This document shows positions 17,133-26,906 of a stretch of 64,000 nt of DNA, one piece after another (positions within the stretch are counted from its first letter, which is position 1; each line of letters begins with the position of its first letter). Both the position numbers and the translations under genes were made by a program. Origin of the DNA: Thiemannella venezuelensis (GTDB lineage: Bacteria; Actinomycetota; Actinomycetes; Streptosporangiales; Streptosporangiaceae); the NCBI RefSeq assembly GCF_014203605.1, contig NZ_JACHJJ010000012.1, positions 124,001-188,000 on the forward strand, in the 5' to 3' direction. The notes beneath the pieces are model-generated. The model ran no database searches, was not told the DNA's origin, and saw only the letters and a program-made list of their open reading frames with translations.

Positions 17133-17431
17133 CCCGCCTCCCCCGCGCCGGGGGCGGACGGGGCCCGCCCGCTCCCGTGGAGGGCCGGGCCCGGCTCGGT
17201 CTCGTGGGTGACGGTGTGCCGCCGGATCGAGAACCAGGTCCGGCAGCCGTGCGCGTGGAACCAGCGCTCGTGGAACCAGCCCCTGGGGTTGTCGCGCACG
17301 AACACGTACCCGGCCCACTCCTCGTCGCTCAGCGCCGCCGGATCCGGCGGGTAGGCCACCCCGGCCTGCCCGCCGTACCGGAACTCGATCTCGTCCCGCG
17401 GGCCGCACCAGGGGCACTCGATCGACTGCAT
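17129..17431 (-). CDS. soxD: Sarcosine oxidase delta subunit
   Basis: 100 residues. It opens MQSIECPWCGPRDEIEF, with the CPWC pair that binds zinc in SoxD together with a later His and Cys (RWFHAHGCRTWF). The conserved core DEEWAGYVFVRDNPRGWFHERW is present. It is the small zinc-binding subunit of heterotetrameric sarcosine oxidase. It starts 43 bases after soxB and overlaps soxA by four bases, in the standard B-D-A order. Confidence 0.95.
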   Translation of the reverse strand: MQSIECPWCGPRDEIEFRYGGQAGVAYPPDPAALSDEEWAGYVFVRDNPRGWFHERWFHAHGCRTWFSIRRHTVTHETEPGPALHGSGRAPSAPGAGEAG

Positions 17432-17474
17432 CAGCCCGTCACCTCCGCACCGCCCTCGCCGGTCCGCCGCCGCA

Positions 17475-18686
17475 TCAGTGCGCCACCGCCGCCGCGCCGT
17501 GCTCGTCGATGAGCGCCCCGGTGGTGAAGCGTTCGAGGGCGAACGGCTCGGCCAGCGGGTGCGGTCTCCCGTGCGCGATCGTGTCGGCGTAGACCCAGCC
17601 CGAGCCGGGGGTCGCCTTGAAGCCGCCCGTCCCCCAGCCCGCGTTGACCAGGAGCCCGTCCACCGGCGTCGTCCCGATGATCGGCGAGGCGTCGGGCGAG
17701 ACGTCCACGATCCCCGCCCAGGTCCGCACGACCCGGACCCGGCTGAAGATCGGGAACAGCTCCAGCGCGGCGGCCATCTGCTCCTCCACGATGTGGAAGG
17801 CCCCCCGCTGGCCGTAGGAGTTGTACGCGTCGATGCCCGCGCCCATGACCAGTTCGCCCTTGTGCGCCTGGCTGACGTAGACGTGCACCGCGCCGGACAT
17901 GACCACGCAGTCCAGCACCGGCTCCAGCAGCTCGGAGACCAGCGCCTGCAGGGGGTGCGACTGCAGCGGCAGCCGGATTCCGGCCCGTTCCGCCAGCACG
18001 CTGGTGTGCCCGGCCGCGGCCAGCGCGACGGTCCCGGCGGCGATCCGCCCCCGCGAGGTCAGCACGGCCCGCACCCGCCCGCCCGCGATCTCGAACCCGG
18101 TGACCTCGCACCCCTGCACGAGGTCGACCCCGAGCGCGTCGGCGCCCCGCGCGTACCCCCAGGCGACGTGGTCGTGCTTGGCGATGCCGCCGCGGCGCTG
18201 GAGGGTCGCGCCGAGCACCGGGTGGCGGGTGTGCCCGCCGGTGTCGAGGATCGGGCAGAACGCGCGCACCTCGTCGGCGTCCAGCCACTCGGCGTCGACG
18301 CCGTTGAGCACGTTGGCGTTGGCCCTGCGCCGCCCCTCCCGCACGTCGTGCAGGCTGTGGGCGAGGTTGAGCACGCCGCGCCGGCTGAACATCAGGTCGT
18401 AGTCCAGCTCGGCGGAGAGCCCCTCCCAGAGCTTCAGGGAGTGCTCGTAGATCGCGGCGCTCTCGTCCCACAGGTAGTTCGACCGGATGATCGTGGTGTT
18501 GCGGGCCATGTTGCCCCCGGCCAGCCAGCCCTTCTCCAGCACGGCGACGTTCGTGATCCCGTGGTTCTCCGCCAGGTAGTAGGCGGTGGCCAGGCCGTGC
18601 CCGCCGCCTCCGACGATCACCACGTCGTAGGAGGGGCGCGGCTCGGGGTCGCGCCAGAGGAAGTCCGGGTGGTTCGAGGCGCTCAC
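17475..18686 (-). CDS. soxB: Sarcosine oxidase beta subunit
   Basis: 403 residues from GTG 18686 (GGGAGAG upstream). FAD-binding [22 protein letters not shown] starts at residue 22. The segment [20 protein letters not shown] is typical of SoxB. His171 in [13 protein letters not shown] is at the expected place of the covalent FMN site. [14 protein letters not shown] closes the FAD domain. This subunit carries the substrate site that oxidises sarcosine. Length matches the family. The 89-base gap to the upstream dehydrogenase and the same strand suggest one transcript. Confidence 0.95.
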   Translation of the reverse strand: MSASNHPDFLWRDPEPRPSYDVVIVGGGGHGLATAYYLAENHGITNVAVLEKGWLAGGNMARNTTIIRSNYLWDESAAIYEHSLKLWEGLSAELDYDLMFSRRGVLNLAHSLHDVREGRRRANANVLNGVDAEWLDADEVRAFCPILDTGGHTRHPVLGATLQRRGGIAKHDHVAWGYARGADALGVDLVQGCEVTGFEIAGGRVRAVLTSRGRIAAGTVALAAAGHTSVLAERAGIRLPLQSHPLQALVSELLEPVLDCVVMSGAVHVYVSQAHKGELVMGAGIDAYNSYGQRGAFHIVEEQMAAALELFPIFSRVRVVRTWAGIVDVSPDASPIIGTTPVDGLLVNAGWGTGGFKATPGSGWVYADTIAHGRPHPLAEPFALERFTTGALIDEHGAAAVAH

Positions 18687-18775
18687 CGGCTCTCCCGCCG
18701 CTCGGTCCGTCTCATCGTGGCTCCTCGGCGCATGGAGTCCTCCTCTCTCCCCGTCCCCGGATCCGCACGGCGGCC

Positions 18776-21337
18776 CTACCGCTTGATCCGGGACATGTCC
18801 GGGTCGAAGAGCGGCTCGGCGGCCACCTCCGCGGGCACCCGCCGCCCGAAGTACTCCACTTCGACGGGTGTGCCCGGCGCCGTCGCGCCGGGTGGCAGCC
18901 AGGCGTAGGCGATGGCCCGCCCGACGGTGTGCCCGTAGGCGGCGCTGGTCACGTAGCCGGCCGCGCGCCCGGCGTGGAACACCGGTTCCCTGCCCATGAC
19001 GACCCGCTCGGTGAGCAGCGGCACCAGCCTGCGCCGCGCCTCCCCGTCCCCCCGACCTCCGCCGTCCCCCCTGCCTCCGCCGTCCCCCCTGCCTCCGCCG
19101 CCTCCCCCGCCGAGCGCCTCCCGGCCGAGGAAGTCCTTGCCCGCCCGTACGGCCCAGCCCAGCCCCGCCTCCTCCGGCCGGTGCCCGGGGGTCATGTCCA
19201 CGCCCCAGAGCCGGTATCCCTTCTCCAGCCGCAGGCTGTTGAAGGCGGCCCTGCCCCCGGCGACCAGTCCGTGCTCCCGGCCCGCCTGCCAGAGCAGGTC
19301 CCACAGGCGCGGCCCGACGTCGGCGGTGGTGTAGATCTCCCAGCCCAGCTCGCCGACGTACGACAGGCGCATCATGGTCACCGGCACCTGGCCGACGTAC
19401 CCGGACCCGAGGGTGAAGTAGCGCAAGCCGTCGTTCGACAGGTCCAGGTCGGTGAGCGGCTGCACGAGGTCCCTCGCCGCCGGTCCCCACACGCCGACGC
19501 AGCAGGTCCCGGCGGTGACGTCCCGCACGCTCACGCCGTCCGGCGGCGCGTGCCGCCGGAGCCAGGCGAGGTCGGCGTTGCCGTTGGCCCCCACCTGGAA
19601 CCGCTCGTCCTCCAGCCGGGCCACGGTCAGGTCGGACCTGATCCCGCCGCCCGCGTCGAGCAGCAGCGTGTAGGCGACCGAGCCGGGCGGCCTGTCGACG
19701 TCGTTGGTGGTCATGCGCTGCAGGAACGCCGCGGCGCCCGGCCCGGTGACCTCGATCCGCTTCAGCGGCGTCATGTCGTACAGGGCGACGCGGTTGCGGG
19801 TGGCCCACGCCTCGGCCGCGGCGACCGGCGACCAGTAGCGCGAGGCCCACGCGTCGCGCGCCTCCGCGCCGATGATCGTCTCGTGGTCGGGCAGGTGCCG
19901 GACGTGGCCGTCCAGCAGCTCCGTGTTGGCCTCGAACCAGTGCGGCCGCTCCCAGCCCGCGCCCTCCAGGAAGAACGCGCCCAGCTCCCGCTGGCGGGGG
20001 TGGAACGGGCTGGTCCGCAGCGGCCGGGGCGACTCCATCGGCTGGAGGGGGTGGACGACGTCGTAGACCTCGACGAAGTTCCGCCTGCCGCGTTCGGCGA
20101 CGTAGGCGGGCGCCAGCTGGACCTGCTCGAACCGGTCCAGCTCGCACTCGTGCAGGTCGAACGTGGAGCGGCCGTCCACCAGCCACTCGGCCAGCGCCCT
20201 GGCGACCCCGGCGGAGTGGGTGACCCAGACCGCCTCGGCCAGCCAGAACCCGGGGAGCTCCGGCGCCTCGCCGATCAGCGGGAAGCCGTCCGGGGTGAAG
20301 GAGAAGACCCCGTTGATGCCCTCCTCGGGCTTGGACCCGCCGAGCGCGGGCATCAGCTCGGCCGCGTCCCGCCACGCGGGGTCGAAGTCGCCGGGGGTGA
20401 ACGCCTGGATCGAGGGCATGGCCGTGGCGCGCGCCGCGATCTCGTCCTGCCGGACGGGCATCGGCCGGTGGGCGTAGGAGCCGACCCCTATCCGGTCGCC
20501 GTGCCTGCGGAAGTACAGGTCGCGGTCCTGGTGCCGCAGGATGGGCCAGGCCGCCTGCGTCCCGCCGCTCCCCGCGAGGGCGGGCAGCGGGCCGGACCTG
20601 GCGTACTGGTGGGCCAGGGGCGACAGCGGCACGGTCACCCCCGCGAGCTCTCCGACCGCCGGGCCCCAGAACCCGGCCGCGCAGACCACGATGTCGGCGG
20701 GCACCGTCAGGGACCCGGTGGCGTGCGCCCCTCCCGCGGACCCGGTGGCCGCGGGGCCCGCGAGCACGTGAGCGGTCACTGCGCTCACCCGGCCGCCGCG
20801 CCGCTCCACCGCGACCACCCGGTGGCCGGGCAGGAAGCGCGCGCCGCGGGCGGCCGCCCGGCGGGCCTGGGCCTCGCCGCAGCGCACCGCGTCGGCCAGG
20901 CCGTCGGAGGGGACGTGGAAGCCTCCGTGGACCAGCGAGGCGTCGAGCAGCGGCCAGAGCTCGGCGCAGCGGGCCGGGTCCACGAGCTCGCTCCCGACGC
21001 CCCAGGAGGCGGCCCAGCCGTGTTTGCGGTGCAGGTCGAGCCAGCGTTCGGGGGTGGTGGCGACCTCGAGGCCGCCGACCGGGGTGAAGCAGGGCCTCCC
21101 GTCGAGGGAGAGCTCCCCGTACTTCGCGGCCGTGTAGGCCGCGAACTCCGTCATGGTCTTCGACGCGTTGGTCTGGAAGACCAGGCCGGGGGCGTGGGAA
21201 CTGGACCCGCCCGTGGCGAAGAGCGGTCCCTGGTCGAGGACCGTGACGTCGCTCCAGCCCCGCGAGGTGAGCTCGTCGGCCAGGGCGCAGCCCACGATGC
21301 CGGCACCGATGACCACAACACGAGGCCGGCCCGCCAT
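18776..21337 (-). CDS. Dimethylglycine/sarcosine dehydrogenase-like FAD enzyme (GcvT family)
   Basis: 853 residues. The N-terminal DAO fold begins [21 protein letters not shown]. The glycine-oxidising region includes [13 protein letters not shown] and [22 protein letters not shown]. The C-terminal half is the folate-binding GcvT-type domain ([56 protein letters not shown] is its core). It would demethylate dimethylglycine (or sarcosine) and load the carbon on THF. A loop near residue 750 carries a GGGRGD repeat coded by an 18-bp minisatellite. ATG 21337 has GGAGGG six bases upstream. A promoter-like sequence lies 50-78 bases ahead, and the sox genes follow. Confidence 0.88.
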   Translation of the reverse strand: MAGRPRVVVIGAGIVGCALADELTSRGWSDVTVLDQGPLFATGGSSSHAPGLVFQTNASKTMTEFAAYTAAKYGELSLDGRPCFTPVGGLEVATTPERWLDLHRKHGWAASWGVGSELVDPARCAELWPLLDASLVHGGFHVPSDGLADAVRCGEAQARRAAARGARFLPGHRVVAVERRGGRVSAVTAHVLAGPAATGSAGGAHATGSLTVPADIVVCAAGFWGPAVGELAGVTVPLSPLAHQYARSGPLPALAGSGGTQAAWPILRHQDRDLYFRRHGDRIGVGSYAHRPMPVRQDEIAARATAMPSIQAFTPGDFDPAWRDAAELMPALGGSKPEEGINGVFSFTPDGFPLIGEAPELPGFWLAEAVWVTHSAGVARALAEWLVDGRSTFDLHECELDRFEQVQLAPAYVAERGRRNFVEVYDVVHPLQPMESPRPLRTSPFHPRQRELGAFFLEGAGWERPHWFEANTELLDGHVRHLPDHETIIGAEARDAWASRYWSPVAAAEAWATRNRVALYDMTPLKRIEVTGPGAAAFLQRMTTNDVDRPPGSVAYTLLLDAGGGIRSDLTVARLEDERFQVGANGNADLAWLRRHAPPDGVSVRDVTAGTCCVGVWGPAARDLVQPLTDLDLSNDGLRYFTLGSGYVGQVPVTMMRLSYVGELGWEIYTTADVGPRLWDLLWQAGREHGLVAGGRAAFNSLRLEKGYRLWGVDMTPGHRPEEAGLGWAVRAGKDFLGREALGGGGGGGRGDGGGRGDGGGRGDGEARRRLVPLLTERVVMGREPVFHAGRAAGYVTSAAYGHTVGRAIAYAWLPPGATAPGTPVEVEYFGRRVPAEVAAEPLFDPDMSRIKR
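19043..19096. repeat. Three 18-bp in-frame tandem repeats inside the dehydrogenase gene
   Basis: Units 19061-19078 and 19079-19096 are identical (GCCGTCCCCCCTGCCTCC) and 19043-19060 is a close variant. On the coding strand they give GGGRGD blocks in a surface loop of the folate-binding domain. Slippage would change loop length without a frameshift. Confidence 0.9.
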
Positions 21338-21386
21338 GCACCCTCCGGGTGTTCCCTACCGCGCACCAATCACCGGATATCCACCG

Positions 21387-21415
21387 AACATAAGGTGCGA
21401 ACCAGGGCCGGACAA
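21387..21415 (-). promoter_or_regulatory. Sigma70-like promoter of the dehydrogenase-sox operon
   Basis: Read on the minus strand: TTGTCC (21415-21410), a 17-base spacer, then TATGTT (21392-21387). It lies about 50 bases before ATG 21337. This is the only promoter-like pair in the upstream gap and could drive the whole block down to 12847. Confidence 0.5.
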
Positions 21416-21500
21416 GAGGCGGTCCGGAACGACCGCGGGCGCGGCCGATCTCCGGCCGCGCCGTCACCCGGGAGGGATCCGCCCGGGATGGTCGTCCCGG

Positions 21501-21887
21501 TCAGGCCCGCCCGTAGGAGTCTTCGAGGCGCTCGATGTCGTCCTCGTCGAAGTAGCCGAAGGCGATCTCCAGGATCCGGGTGGCCGGACCGGAGGAGCCG
21601 AGCCGGTGGGTCTGGCCCGCCCGGATGAGAACCCGGTCGCCGACCGCGGGCTCCGTCCGGATGCCGTCGATCTCGAAGACCGCGCCGGGGTCCAGGGCCA
21701 CCCAGAGCTCGTCGCGGTGCTCGTGCCGCTGCAGGCTCAGCCGCTGGCCGGGCGCGACATCGATGATCTTCACCGTGGTCGGCTCGTTGAGGGTGTAGCG
21801 CTCGAACCCACCCCAGGGACGCTCGTCACGCACAACCGCGCCGAGCCGGTCGACTTCCAGCAAGATGCCCTCCATCTGCTCCGTCAC
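21501..21887 (-). CDS. Cupin domain protein (type II phosphomannose isomerase-like)
   Basis: 128 residues. The cupin core is complete: PWGGFERYTLNEPTTVKIIDVAPG, then LSLQRHEHRDELWVAL with metal-binding His/Glu, and later VLIRAGQTHRLGSSG with the last His. The pattern matches the C-terminal sugar-isomerase domain of GDP-mannose pyrophosphorylase/phosphomannose isomerase type II, but the pyrophosphorylase half is absent. It may act on a phosphosugar or be a stand-alone binding protein. It lies between the SDR gene and the dehydrogenase on the same strand, with gaps of 86 and 163 bases. Confidence 0.85.
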   Translation of the reverse strand: MTEQMEGILLEVDRLGAVVRDERPWGGFERYTLNEPTTVKIIDVAPGQRLSLQRHEHRDELWVALDPGAVFEIDGIRTEPAVGDRVLIRAGQTHRLGSSGPATRILEIAFGYFDEDDIERLEDSYGRA

Positions 21888-21973
21888 TTAACACAAACTC
21901 TCGCACGCGCGCGTGACGGATGCGCATTATTCCTGCAACCGGACGATTAACTCCGGTGATCAGATTTACTGAC

Positions 21974-22732
21974 TCAGGTTATAAGGATGCCGCCGTCGAC
22001 CGGGATCACCGCGCCGGTCACGTAGGACGCGGCGTCGCTCGCCAGGAAGACGGCCGCGGCCACCAGCTCGGCGGGGTCCCCCGCCCGCTTCATCAGGACC
22101 CGGTTCTCCAGCTGCCACGCCATGTAGCCCTCGGCGTACTGCTCGGTCATCTCCGAGGCGAAGAAGCCCGGCTCCAGGCAGTTGACCCGGATCCCGCGCC
22201 GCGCGGTCCACTGCTGGGCCAGGTCCCGGGTGAGGCCGACCACCCCGGCCTTGGACGCGCTGTAGGCGGCCTGGGGGAGACCCGCGGTGGTCTCCCCCAG
22301 GATGCTGCCGATGTTGACGATCGAGGAGCCGGGCCGCATGACCCTGGCGCAGGCCTGCGCCATCCAGTAGGTGCCGTGCAGGTTGATCTCCACGACCTGC
22401 CGGAACTGCTCGGGCGTCTCCTTCAGCGCGGGCACCGCCGTACCGACGCCCGCGTTGTTGATCAGGACGTCCACCGCGCCCAGCTCGGCCACGGCCGCCT
22501 CGACCAGGGCCTGGCAGTCCTCGGGCCTGGTGACGTCGGTGGCGAGCGCCACGCACCGGCGGCCCGTCTCCTCGACCAGCGCCCTGGTCTCCTCCAGGCG
22601 GTCCTTGCGGCGCGCGCCGATCACGATGTCGGCGCCGGCCTCCGCCAGCCCGCGGGCGAACGCGACGCCCAGCCCCGACGAGGCACCGGTGACGATCGCG
22701 ACCCTGCCGTCCAGCCGGAATCGGTCCAGCAT
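21974..22732 (-). CDS. Short-chain dehydrogenase/reductase
   Basis: 252 residues, classical SDR. Cofactor motif TGASSGLGVAFARGL (residues 15-29), Asp in ATDVTRPEDC, NNAGVG, catalytic Ser in NIGSILGET, and YSASK with catalytic Tyr and Lys. The C-terminus ends VIPVDGGILIT as in many 3-oxoacyl-ACP reductase or glucose-dehydrogenase-like members. The substrate cannot be told from sequence. ATG 22732 has GGGGAGAG upstream and a TATGTT -10-like hexamer further up. Confidence 0.9.
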   Translation of the reverse strand: MLDRFRLDGRVAIVTGASSGLGVAFARGLAEAGADIVIGARRKDRLEETRALVEETGRRCVALATDVTRPEDCQALVEAAVAELGAVDVLINNAGVGTAVPALKETPEQFRQVVEINLHGTYWMAQACARVMRPGSSIVNIGSILGETTAGLPQAAYSASKAGVVGLTRDLAQQWTARRGIRVNCLEPGFFASEMTEQYAEGYMAWQLENRVLMKRAGDPAELVAAAVFLASDAASYVTGAVIPVDGGILIT

Positions 22733-22792
22733 TCAGATCTCTCCCCTACACGGCGAACATACCGAATGAGATTCTAGAGGCTGGACGGCATG

Positions 22793-22820
22793 CCGCCCGC
22801 GAGAGGTTTCCCGCGGGCGG
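22793..22820 (-). terminator. Hairpin after the 22835 gene
   Basis: CCGCCCGCG (22793-22801) and CGCGGGCGG (22812-22820) form a 9-bp stem with a 10-base loop, 15 bases after the stop of the minus-strand gene. No T-run follows, as is common for actinobacterial terminators. It also lies upstream of the SDR promoter. Confidence 0.5.
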
Positions 22821-22834
22821 ACCCGGTGCCCTTC

Positions 22835-25111
22835 CTACAGGCCGTACTCCTTGACGATGCGCTCGTGCCGCTCGACCTCGACGTCGACGGCCTTGGCCAG
22901 GTCGAGCCAGGCCAGCGGGTGCACCCAGCGCTCCGTCGCGTCGTCGAGCACCGCGTCCAGCTCGACCGGGGTGACGTCCGGCGGGATCGCGATCCAGCCG
23001 AACACGCCGGGCAGGGACTCGCCCGTGGTCGGGTGGGTCACGGTGTAGTTCTCGTCGCTGTAGACCCACATCGGCCACTCGCGCTCGGCCATGACCTCGT
23101 TGAACTCGGTCCAGTCGGCCTCACTGGGCGCCGCGCCGTCGAAGAACCAGCTGGTGTAGCCGCCGGGGCGGAGCATGCTGACCGCCGCGAACGGCGGGAT
23201 GAAGCTCTCCTGCTCCTCCGGGCTCTCCGGGATGGGCTCCAGCAGCGCCGGGTCGAAGACGACCAGGTCACCGGCGTTGTACTCCATGCCGGGAGGCTGC
23301 GGGATGGCCAGGCGCGCCGTCGCCGGGCCGGTGCGCAGGCTGAGGACCGCGCGCTGGGTGCCGTCGGGGGCGGGCAGGACGATGCGGATCAGGCCCATCT
23401 CCTCCTCGATCGGCCCCTCGTCGGACTGCAGCGGCATGCCGATCTTGGCGGCTCCGGCGCGGACGGTCTCCCAGTCCTCGGCGGCGGTCGCCATCGTGAT
23501 CATCCGCCAGACGTCCTCGGTCTCGATCTCCTCGGTGTCGAGGATCTCGCGGAGGATCGCCGCGCCCTTGGCGTTGTCGCCGCCCTGCTGGACCGCGGTG
23601 GCCCACAGGCGGCGCGCCTCGATGCCCGCGCCGGCGGCCACACCCGCCTCGCCCTCGGCGGCGGCCTGCTCCCAGCGCTCCCGGGCGCGGTGCAGGCGGC
23701 CCAGGGCCAGGTGGCGCCCGGCGGCGGGGAGCCGCTCGGCCATCTGCTCCAGCCGCTCGTCCTGGCGGGCCTCGATCAGCAGGCCGGTGAGGTAGGAGAC
23801 GTCCTGCTCGTCGGCCGACTCGACGTCGCCGGACTCGACCAGCATGGTCCAGTAGATGTCGGCGCCCCTGGCGGGGTAGCCGAGGAAGCCGAGCGTGGTG
23901 GTGTGCCGGCGGGTGGCCTCGACGTCCCGCCCGGAGAGCGGGGCCAGCCAGCCCACCCAGTGCTCCGGGTCGGCGTTGAAGCCGTCCGCGGCGTCGAAGT
24001 AGCCGACCAGCTCGTCCTGCGGCCCGGGGGCCTCCAGCGGGGTCACCCCGTCGGCCGCGGCGCGCAGGGCCGCGATCCGGCCGGCGGCCTCGTCCGGGTT
24101 CCTGAGCTCCGCGGCGGCGGACTCGGCGAGGTCGGCCAGCACGCGGGCCTGCCAGACGCCCTTGCGGGCGACGGCCAGGTCGCCGGCGACGAGGGCGAGC
24201 TCGACCCGCGGGCGGTAGCCGCCCATCACGGCGAAGTAGTCGATCCACTGCTTGAGGACGCGGCCGAGCTGCCAGCTGTTGGTGATCTGCGCCGAGCCCG
24301 CGAGCCGGCGTACGGCGTGCGCCCACTCCACCCAGGCACGGGGGTGGTCGCCGACCACGTCGAGGTCGGGCAGGGCCTCCACGGCCTCCGGCACGCGCTC
24401 CAGGGTGGCGAGCACGAGCGCGCGCAGCACTCCCTCGCGGTGCGCCTTGGCCACCGGGTCGGCGGGCGCGAACCCGGTCGCGGCGTCGAGCGCGGTGAGC
24501 GCGTCCTGCGCGCGGCCTGCGGCGAGCAGGGCGCGGGCGGAGGCCGCCCCCAGCTCCCAGCTCGCCTCGCGGCCGGCCCCGGCCAGCTTCGCCACCGCCT
24601 CCTCGGCGTGCGCGACGGCCTCGTCGGCGCGGCCGGCGTCCACCAGGGCGGCGACGCGCTGCTCGGCGAAGGCGGAGAAGGCCGGCGAGCCGGGCTCGAC
24701 CCCGGCGGCGGCCAGGGCCTCCAGGCGCTCGGCCGCGTAACCGGGCCCGTCGGTGTTGGCCTGGGCGGTCGCCAGCGCGAGGACGGCGCCGGGAGCCGCG
24801 GGGCAGTCGCGGACGTCGTCGCGGCGGGCGAACTCCACCAGCGTGCGCGCGTCGTCGAGGGCGACTACGCCCTGGGCGCGGTCGCCGATGCGGCCGATCA
24901 GGTGCCAGTAGCGGGCGTAGAACTCAAGCCAGGGCAGCCCCATGTTCTCCGCCTGCTGGGCGATGGCCGGCGCCAGCACGTCGAGCTGCGCGTACCGGCC
25001 CTCCAGCGCCTGAGCGGGCACGTCGCCGATCGCCATCGCCAGGCCGGTGTTGCCGGCCTCGTGCAGTTGCCGCTGGGTGTCGCCGACCCAGGCCCAGATG
25101 TCCACGTCCAT
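22835..25111 (-). CDS. Large TPR-like helical repeat protein, function unknown
   Basis: 758 residues without a signal peptide or membrane segment. Residues 1 to about 560 are Ala/Leu/Glu-rich paired helices with TPR-like units (for example AEQRVAALVDAGRADEAVAHAEEAV and ASARALLAAGRAQDALTALDAA). The last 180 residues change to a beta-containing, Trp/Pro-rich domain (GYTSWFFDGAAPSEADWTEF, WPMWVYSDENYTVTHP). The repeats suggest a protein-binding scaffold in the cytoplasm; the C-terminal domain was not recognised. It is transcribed alone, with a hairpin after the stop. Confidence 0.8.
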   Translation of the reverse strand: MDVDIWAWVGDTQRQLHEAGNTGLAMAIGDVPAQALEGRYAQLDVLAPAIAQQAENMGLPWLEFYARYWHLIGRIGDRAQGVVALDDARTLVEFARRDDVRDCPAAPGAVLALATAQANTDGPGYAAERLEALAAAGVEPGSPAFSAFAEQRVAALVDAGRADEAVAHAEEAVAKLAGAGREASWELGAASARALLAAGRAQDALTALDAATGFAPADPVAKAHREGVLRALVLATLERVPEAVEALPDLDVVGDHPRAWVEWAHAVRRLAGSAQITNSWQLGRVLKQWIDYFAVMGGYRPRVELALVAGDLAVARKGVWQARVLADLAESAAAELRNPDEAAGRIAALRAAADGVTPLEAPGPQDELVGYFDAADGFNADPEHWVGWLAPLSGRDVEATRRHTTTLGFLGYPARGADIYWTMLVESGDVESADEQDVSYLTGLLIEARQDERLEQMAERLPAAGRHLALGRLHRARERWEQAAAEGEAGVAAGAGIEARRLWATAVQQGGDNAKGAAILREILDTEEIETEDVWRMITMATAAEDWETVRAGAAKIGMPLQSDEGPIEEEMGLIRIVLPAPDGTQRAVLSLRTGPATARLAIPQPPGMEYNAGDLVVFDPALLEPIPESPEEQESFIPPFAAVSMLRPGGYTSWFFDGAAPSEADWTEFNEVMAEREWPMWVYSDENYTVTHPTTGESLPGVFGWIAIPPDVTPVELDAVLDDATERWVHPLAWLDLAKAVDVEVERHERIVKEYGL

Positions 25112-25269
25112 GGGACGTCAGTCTGCCAGGTCGGGGGGGATGCCCCAAACGAGCCGGCTCCCCGGCACCACGCGTCCGCCCGCTCCCGCGGTCCCCGGCG
25201 AACGCGTGCGGACCGGCGGGTCCGCCCCGCCCCGGCGTCACCGCAGGCGCGGGCCCGCCGGTCCCGCCC

Positions 25270-26019
25270 TCAGCCCGCCCGGTCCACCAGCTCCACCAGC
25301 TCGGCGGACTCCTTCTCGTCCAGCACCGCGAAGGCGGGCGCCATCAGCCGGTCGGTGAGTTCCTCGGCCCGGGCGCGGCGCTCGAGCAGCTCCGGGCTCG
25401 GCGCCGGGTACGGCTCCGGCCAGCCGAAGAAGCGCGCCATGGCCTCCCCGGAGACCAGGCCCGTCGGGCTGCCCTCGTGGGAGTTGAGCACCATGGCCTC
25501 CAGCGGCGTCAGCCCCTCGGCCAGCACGGCCACGGCGTGCAGTCCTCCGCGCAGTTCCCTGACCAGGTTCATCAGGTGGGTGACCCGGGCGGGGGCGTCG
25601 CCGGGCAGCGGCAGGGCCCGCCAGCCGGCGAAGAGCGGGGCGCCGAGCACGGAGGCCCCGCGCACCACCGGTTCCAGCAGTTCGGCCAGGCGCGCGGCCC
25701 CGTCGAAGGCGCCGAGCCTGCGGCGGCCCCAGTCGTGGCAGGCCCCCGCGTAGAGCTCGACGGCCCGCTCCACCGGCAGGCCCCTGCCCGCCTCCCAGTT
25801 CTCCCGAACGTCCTCGGCGGTGAAGAAGACCGTGGCCGCCATGACGACGCCGGCGTCCACCTCTCCGAGCACCCCGCACCGGCCGCGGAAGTACATCGCC
25901 CGGGGCGCCGTACCGGTCTGCTCGCACAGGGCCTTGACCTCACGCGAGATCATGAACCCGCCGCCGAGTGCCCCGATCCTCCCCTTGACCGCCGCCGCCG
26001 TCGCCTGTGGGTCAGCCAT
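25270..26019 (-). CDS. SCO6745-family protein
   Basis: 249 residues, almost all helical. Recognised by the pattern FRGRCGVLGEVDAGVVMAA near residue 44 and by RVTHLMNLVRELRGGLHAVAV, NSHEGSPTG and FFGWPEPYP near residues 140-200. This actinobacterial family (also named SalK-like) has a helix-turn-helix-like fold, but a DNA-binding role is unproven. The ATG has GAGGAGGAG upstream, and a TAGAAT -10-like hexamer lies 19 bases before the start, so the leader is very short. Confidence 0.8.
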   Translation of the reverse strand: MADPQATAAAVKGRIGALGGGFMISREVKALCEQTGTAPRAMYFRGRCGVLGEVDAGVVMAATVFFTAEDVRENWEAGRGLPVERAVELYAGACHDWGRRRLGAFDGAARLAELLEPVVRGASVLGAPLFAGWRALPLPGDAPARVTHLMNLVRELRGGLHAVAVLAEGLTPLEAMVLNSHEGSPTGLVSGEAMARFFGWPEPYPAPSPELLERRARAEELTDRLMAPAFAVLDEKESAELVELVDRAG

Positions 26020-26090
26020 GCCGCTCCTCCTCGGTCTATTCTAGGAACTCAGCATTGCCTACCGGAACAACATTCGGCAAGCCCCGCGGG

Positions 26091-26897
26091 CTAAAGAGTG
26101 ATCTCCCCCGACGCCACGAGGACCGCGGGGCCGGCGAGATAGCTGGTCCGCTCGTCGAGGGTGACGGTGACGGTGCCGCCGAGCACCTCGACCTCCCAGC
26201 TCCCGGTGGTCTCCCCCGCCAGGTGGGCGGCGGCCACCGCCGAGGCGACCGCCCCGGTGCCGCAGGACCGCGTCTCACCCGAGCCCCGCTCGAAGACCCG
26301 CATCACGAGCCTGCGCGGGCCGGCCGCGTTCAGCAGCTCGACGTTGACCCCGTTCGGGAAGTGCTCCGGGTCGAACGCGGGCGGGCGGGTCAGGTCGAGC
26401 CCGGCCACCGGATCGCCGATGACGCACGCCAGGTGCGGGTTGCCCATGTCGACGCGGAGCCCGCCGTACTCCCGCCCGGAGACCGAGGCGCGGCTCTCGC
26501 CCAGCACCCGGGGCGGGCCCATGTCGACCGTCACGTCACCCGTCTCGGCCAGGCGCACCCGCTTGACCCCGCCGCGCGTCGCGACCCCGAACTCCCCGGG
26601 CGCGGCCAGCCCGGCGGAGACCAGGTACCGGGCGAAGACCCGCACCCCGTTGCCGCACATCTCGGCCACGCCGCCGTCGGCGTTGCGGTAGTCCATGAAC
26701 CACTCGGCCTCGCCGGCCTGGTCGGCCACCTCGGGGCTGAGCTTGGTCCGCACCACGTGGAGCACGCCGTCGCCGCCGATCCCGGCCCTTCGGTCGCAGA
26801 TCGCGGCCACCAGCGCGCCCGGCAGCTCCAGCTCTCCCTCCGGATCGGGGAGGATGACGAAGTCGTTCTCGGTGCCGTGACCCTTGGCGAAGCGCAT
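26091..26897 (-). CDS. dapF: Diaminopimelate epimerase
   Basis: 268 residues. The two catalytic cysteines are Cys81 in MCGNGVRVFARY and Cys212 in GSGETRSCGTGAVA. The N-terminus has KGHGTENDFVILPD, the usual substrate-binding opening. It converts LL- to meso-diaminopimelate for lysine and peptidoglycan. The start is 9 bases after miaA, the standard miaA-dapF pair of actinobacteria. The hflX gene that often follows is not here. Confidence 0.97.
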   Translation of the reverse strand: MRFAKGHGTENDFVILPDPEGELELPGALVAAICDRRAGIGGDGVLHVVRTKLSPEVADQAGEAEWFMDYRNADGGVAEMCGNGVRVFARYLVSAGLAAPGEFGVATRGGVKRVRLAETGDVTVDMGPPRVLGESRASVSGREYGGLRVDMGNPHLACVIGDPVAGLDLTRPPAFDPEHFPNGVNVELLNAAGPRRLVMRVFERGSGETRSCGTGAVASAVAAAHLAGETTGSWEVEVLGGTVTVTLDERTSYLAGPAVLVASGEITL

Positions 26898-26906
26898 ACC
26901 GCCACC

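Noticed and set aside
18929-21628. Plus-strand frame of about 900 codons opposite the dimethylglycine dehydrogenase
   Set aside because: The product is repetitive Gly/Arg/Val with no fold; the minus strand encodes a complete FAD/GcvT enzyme.
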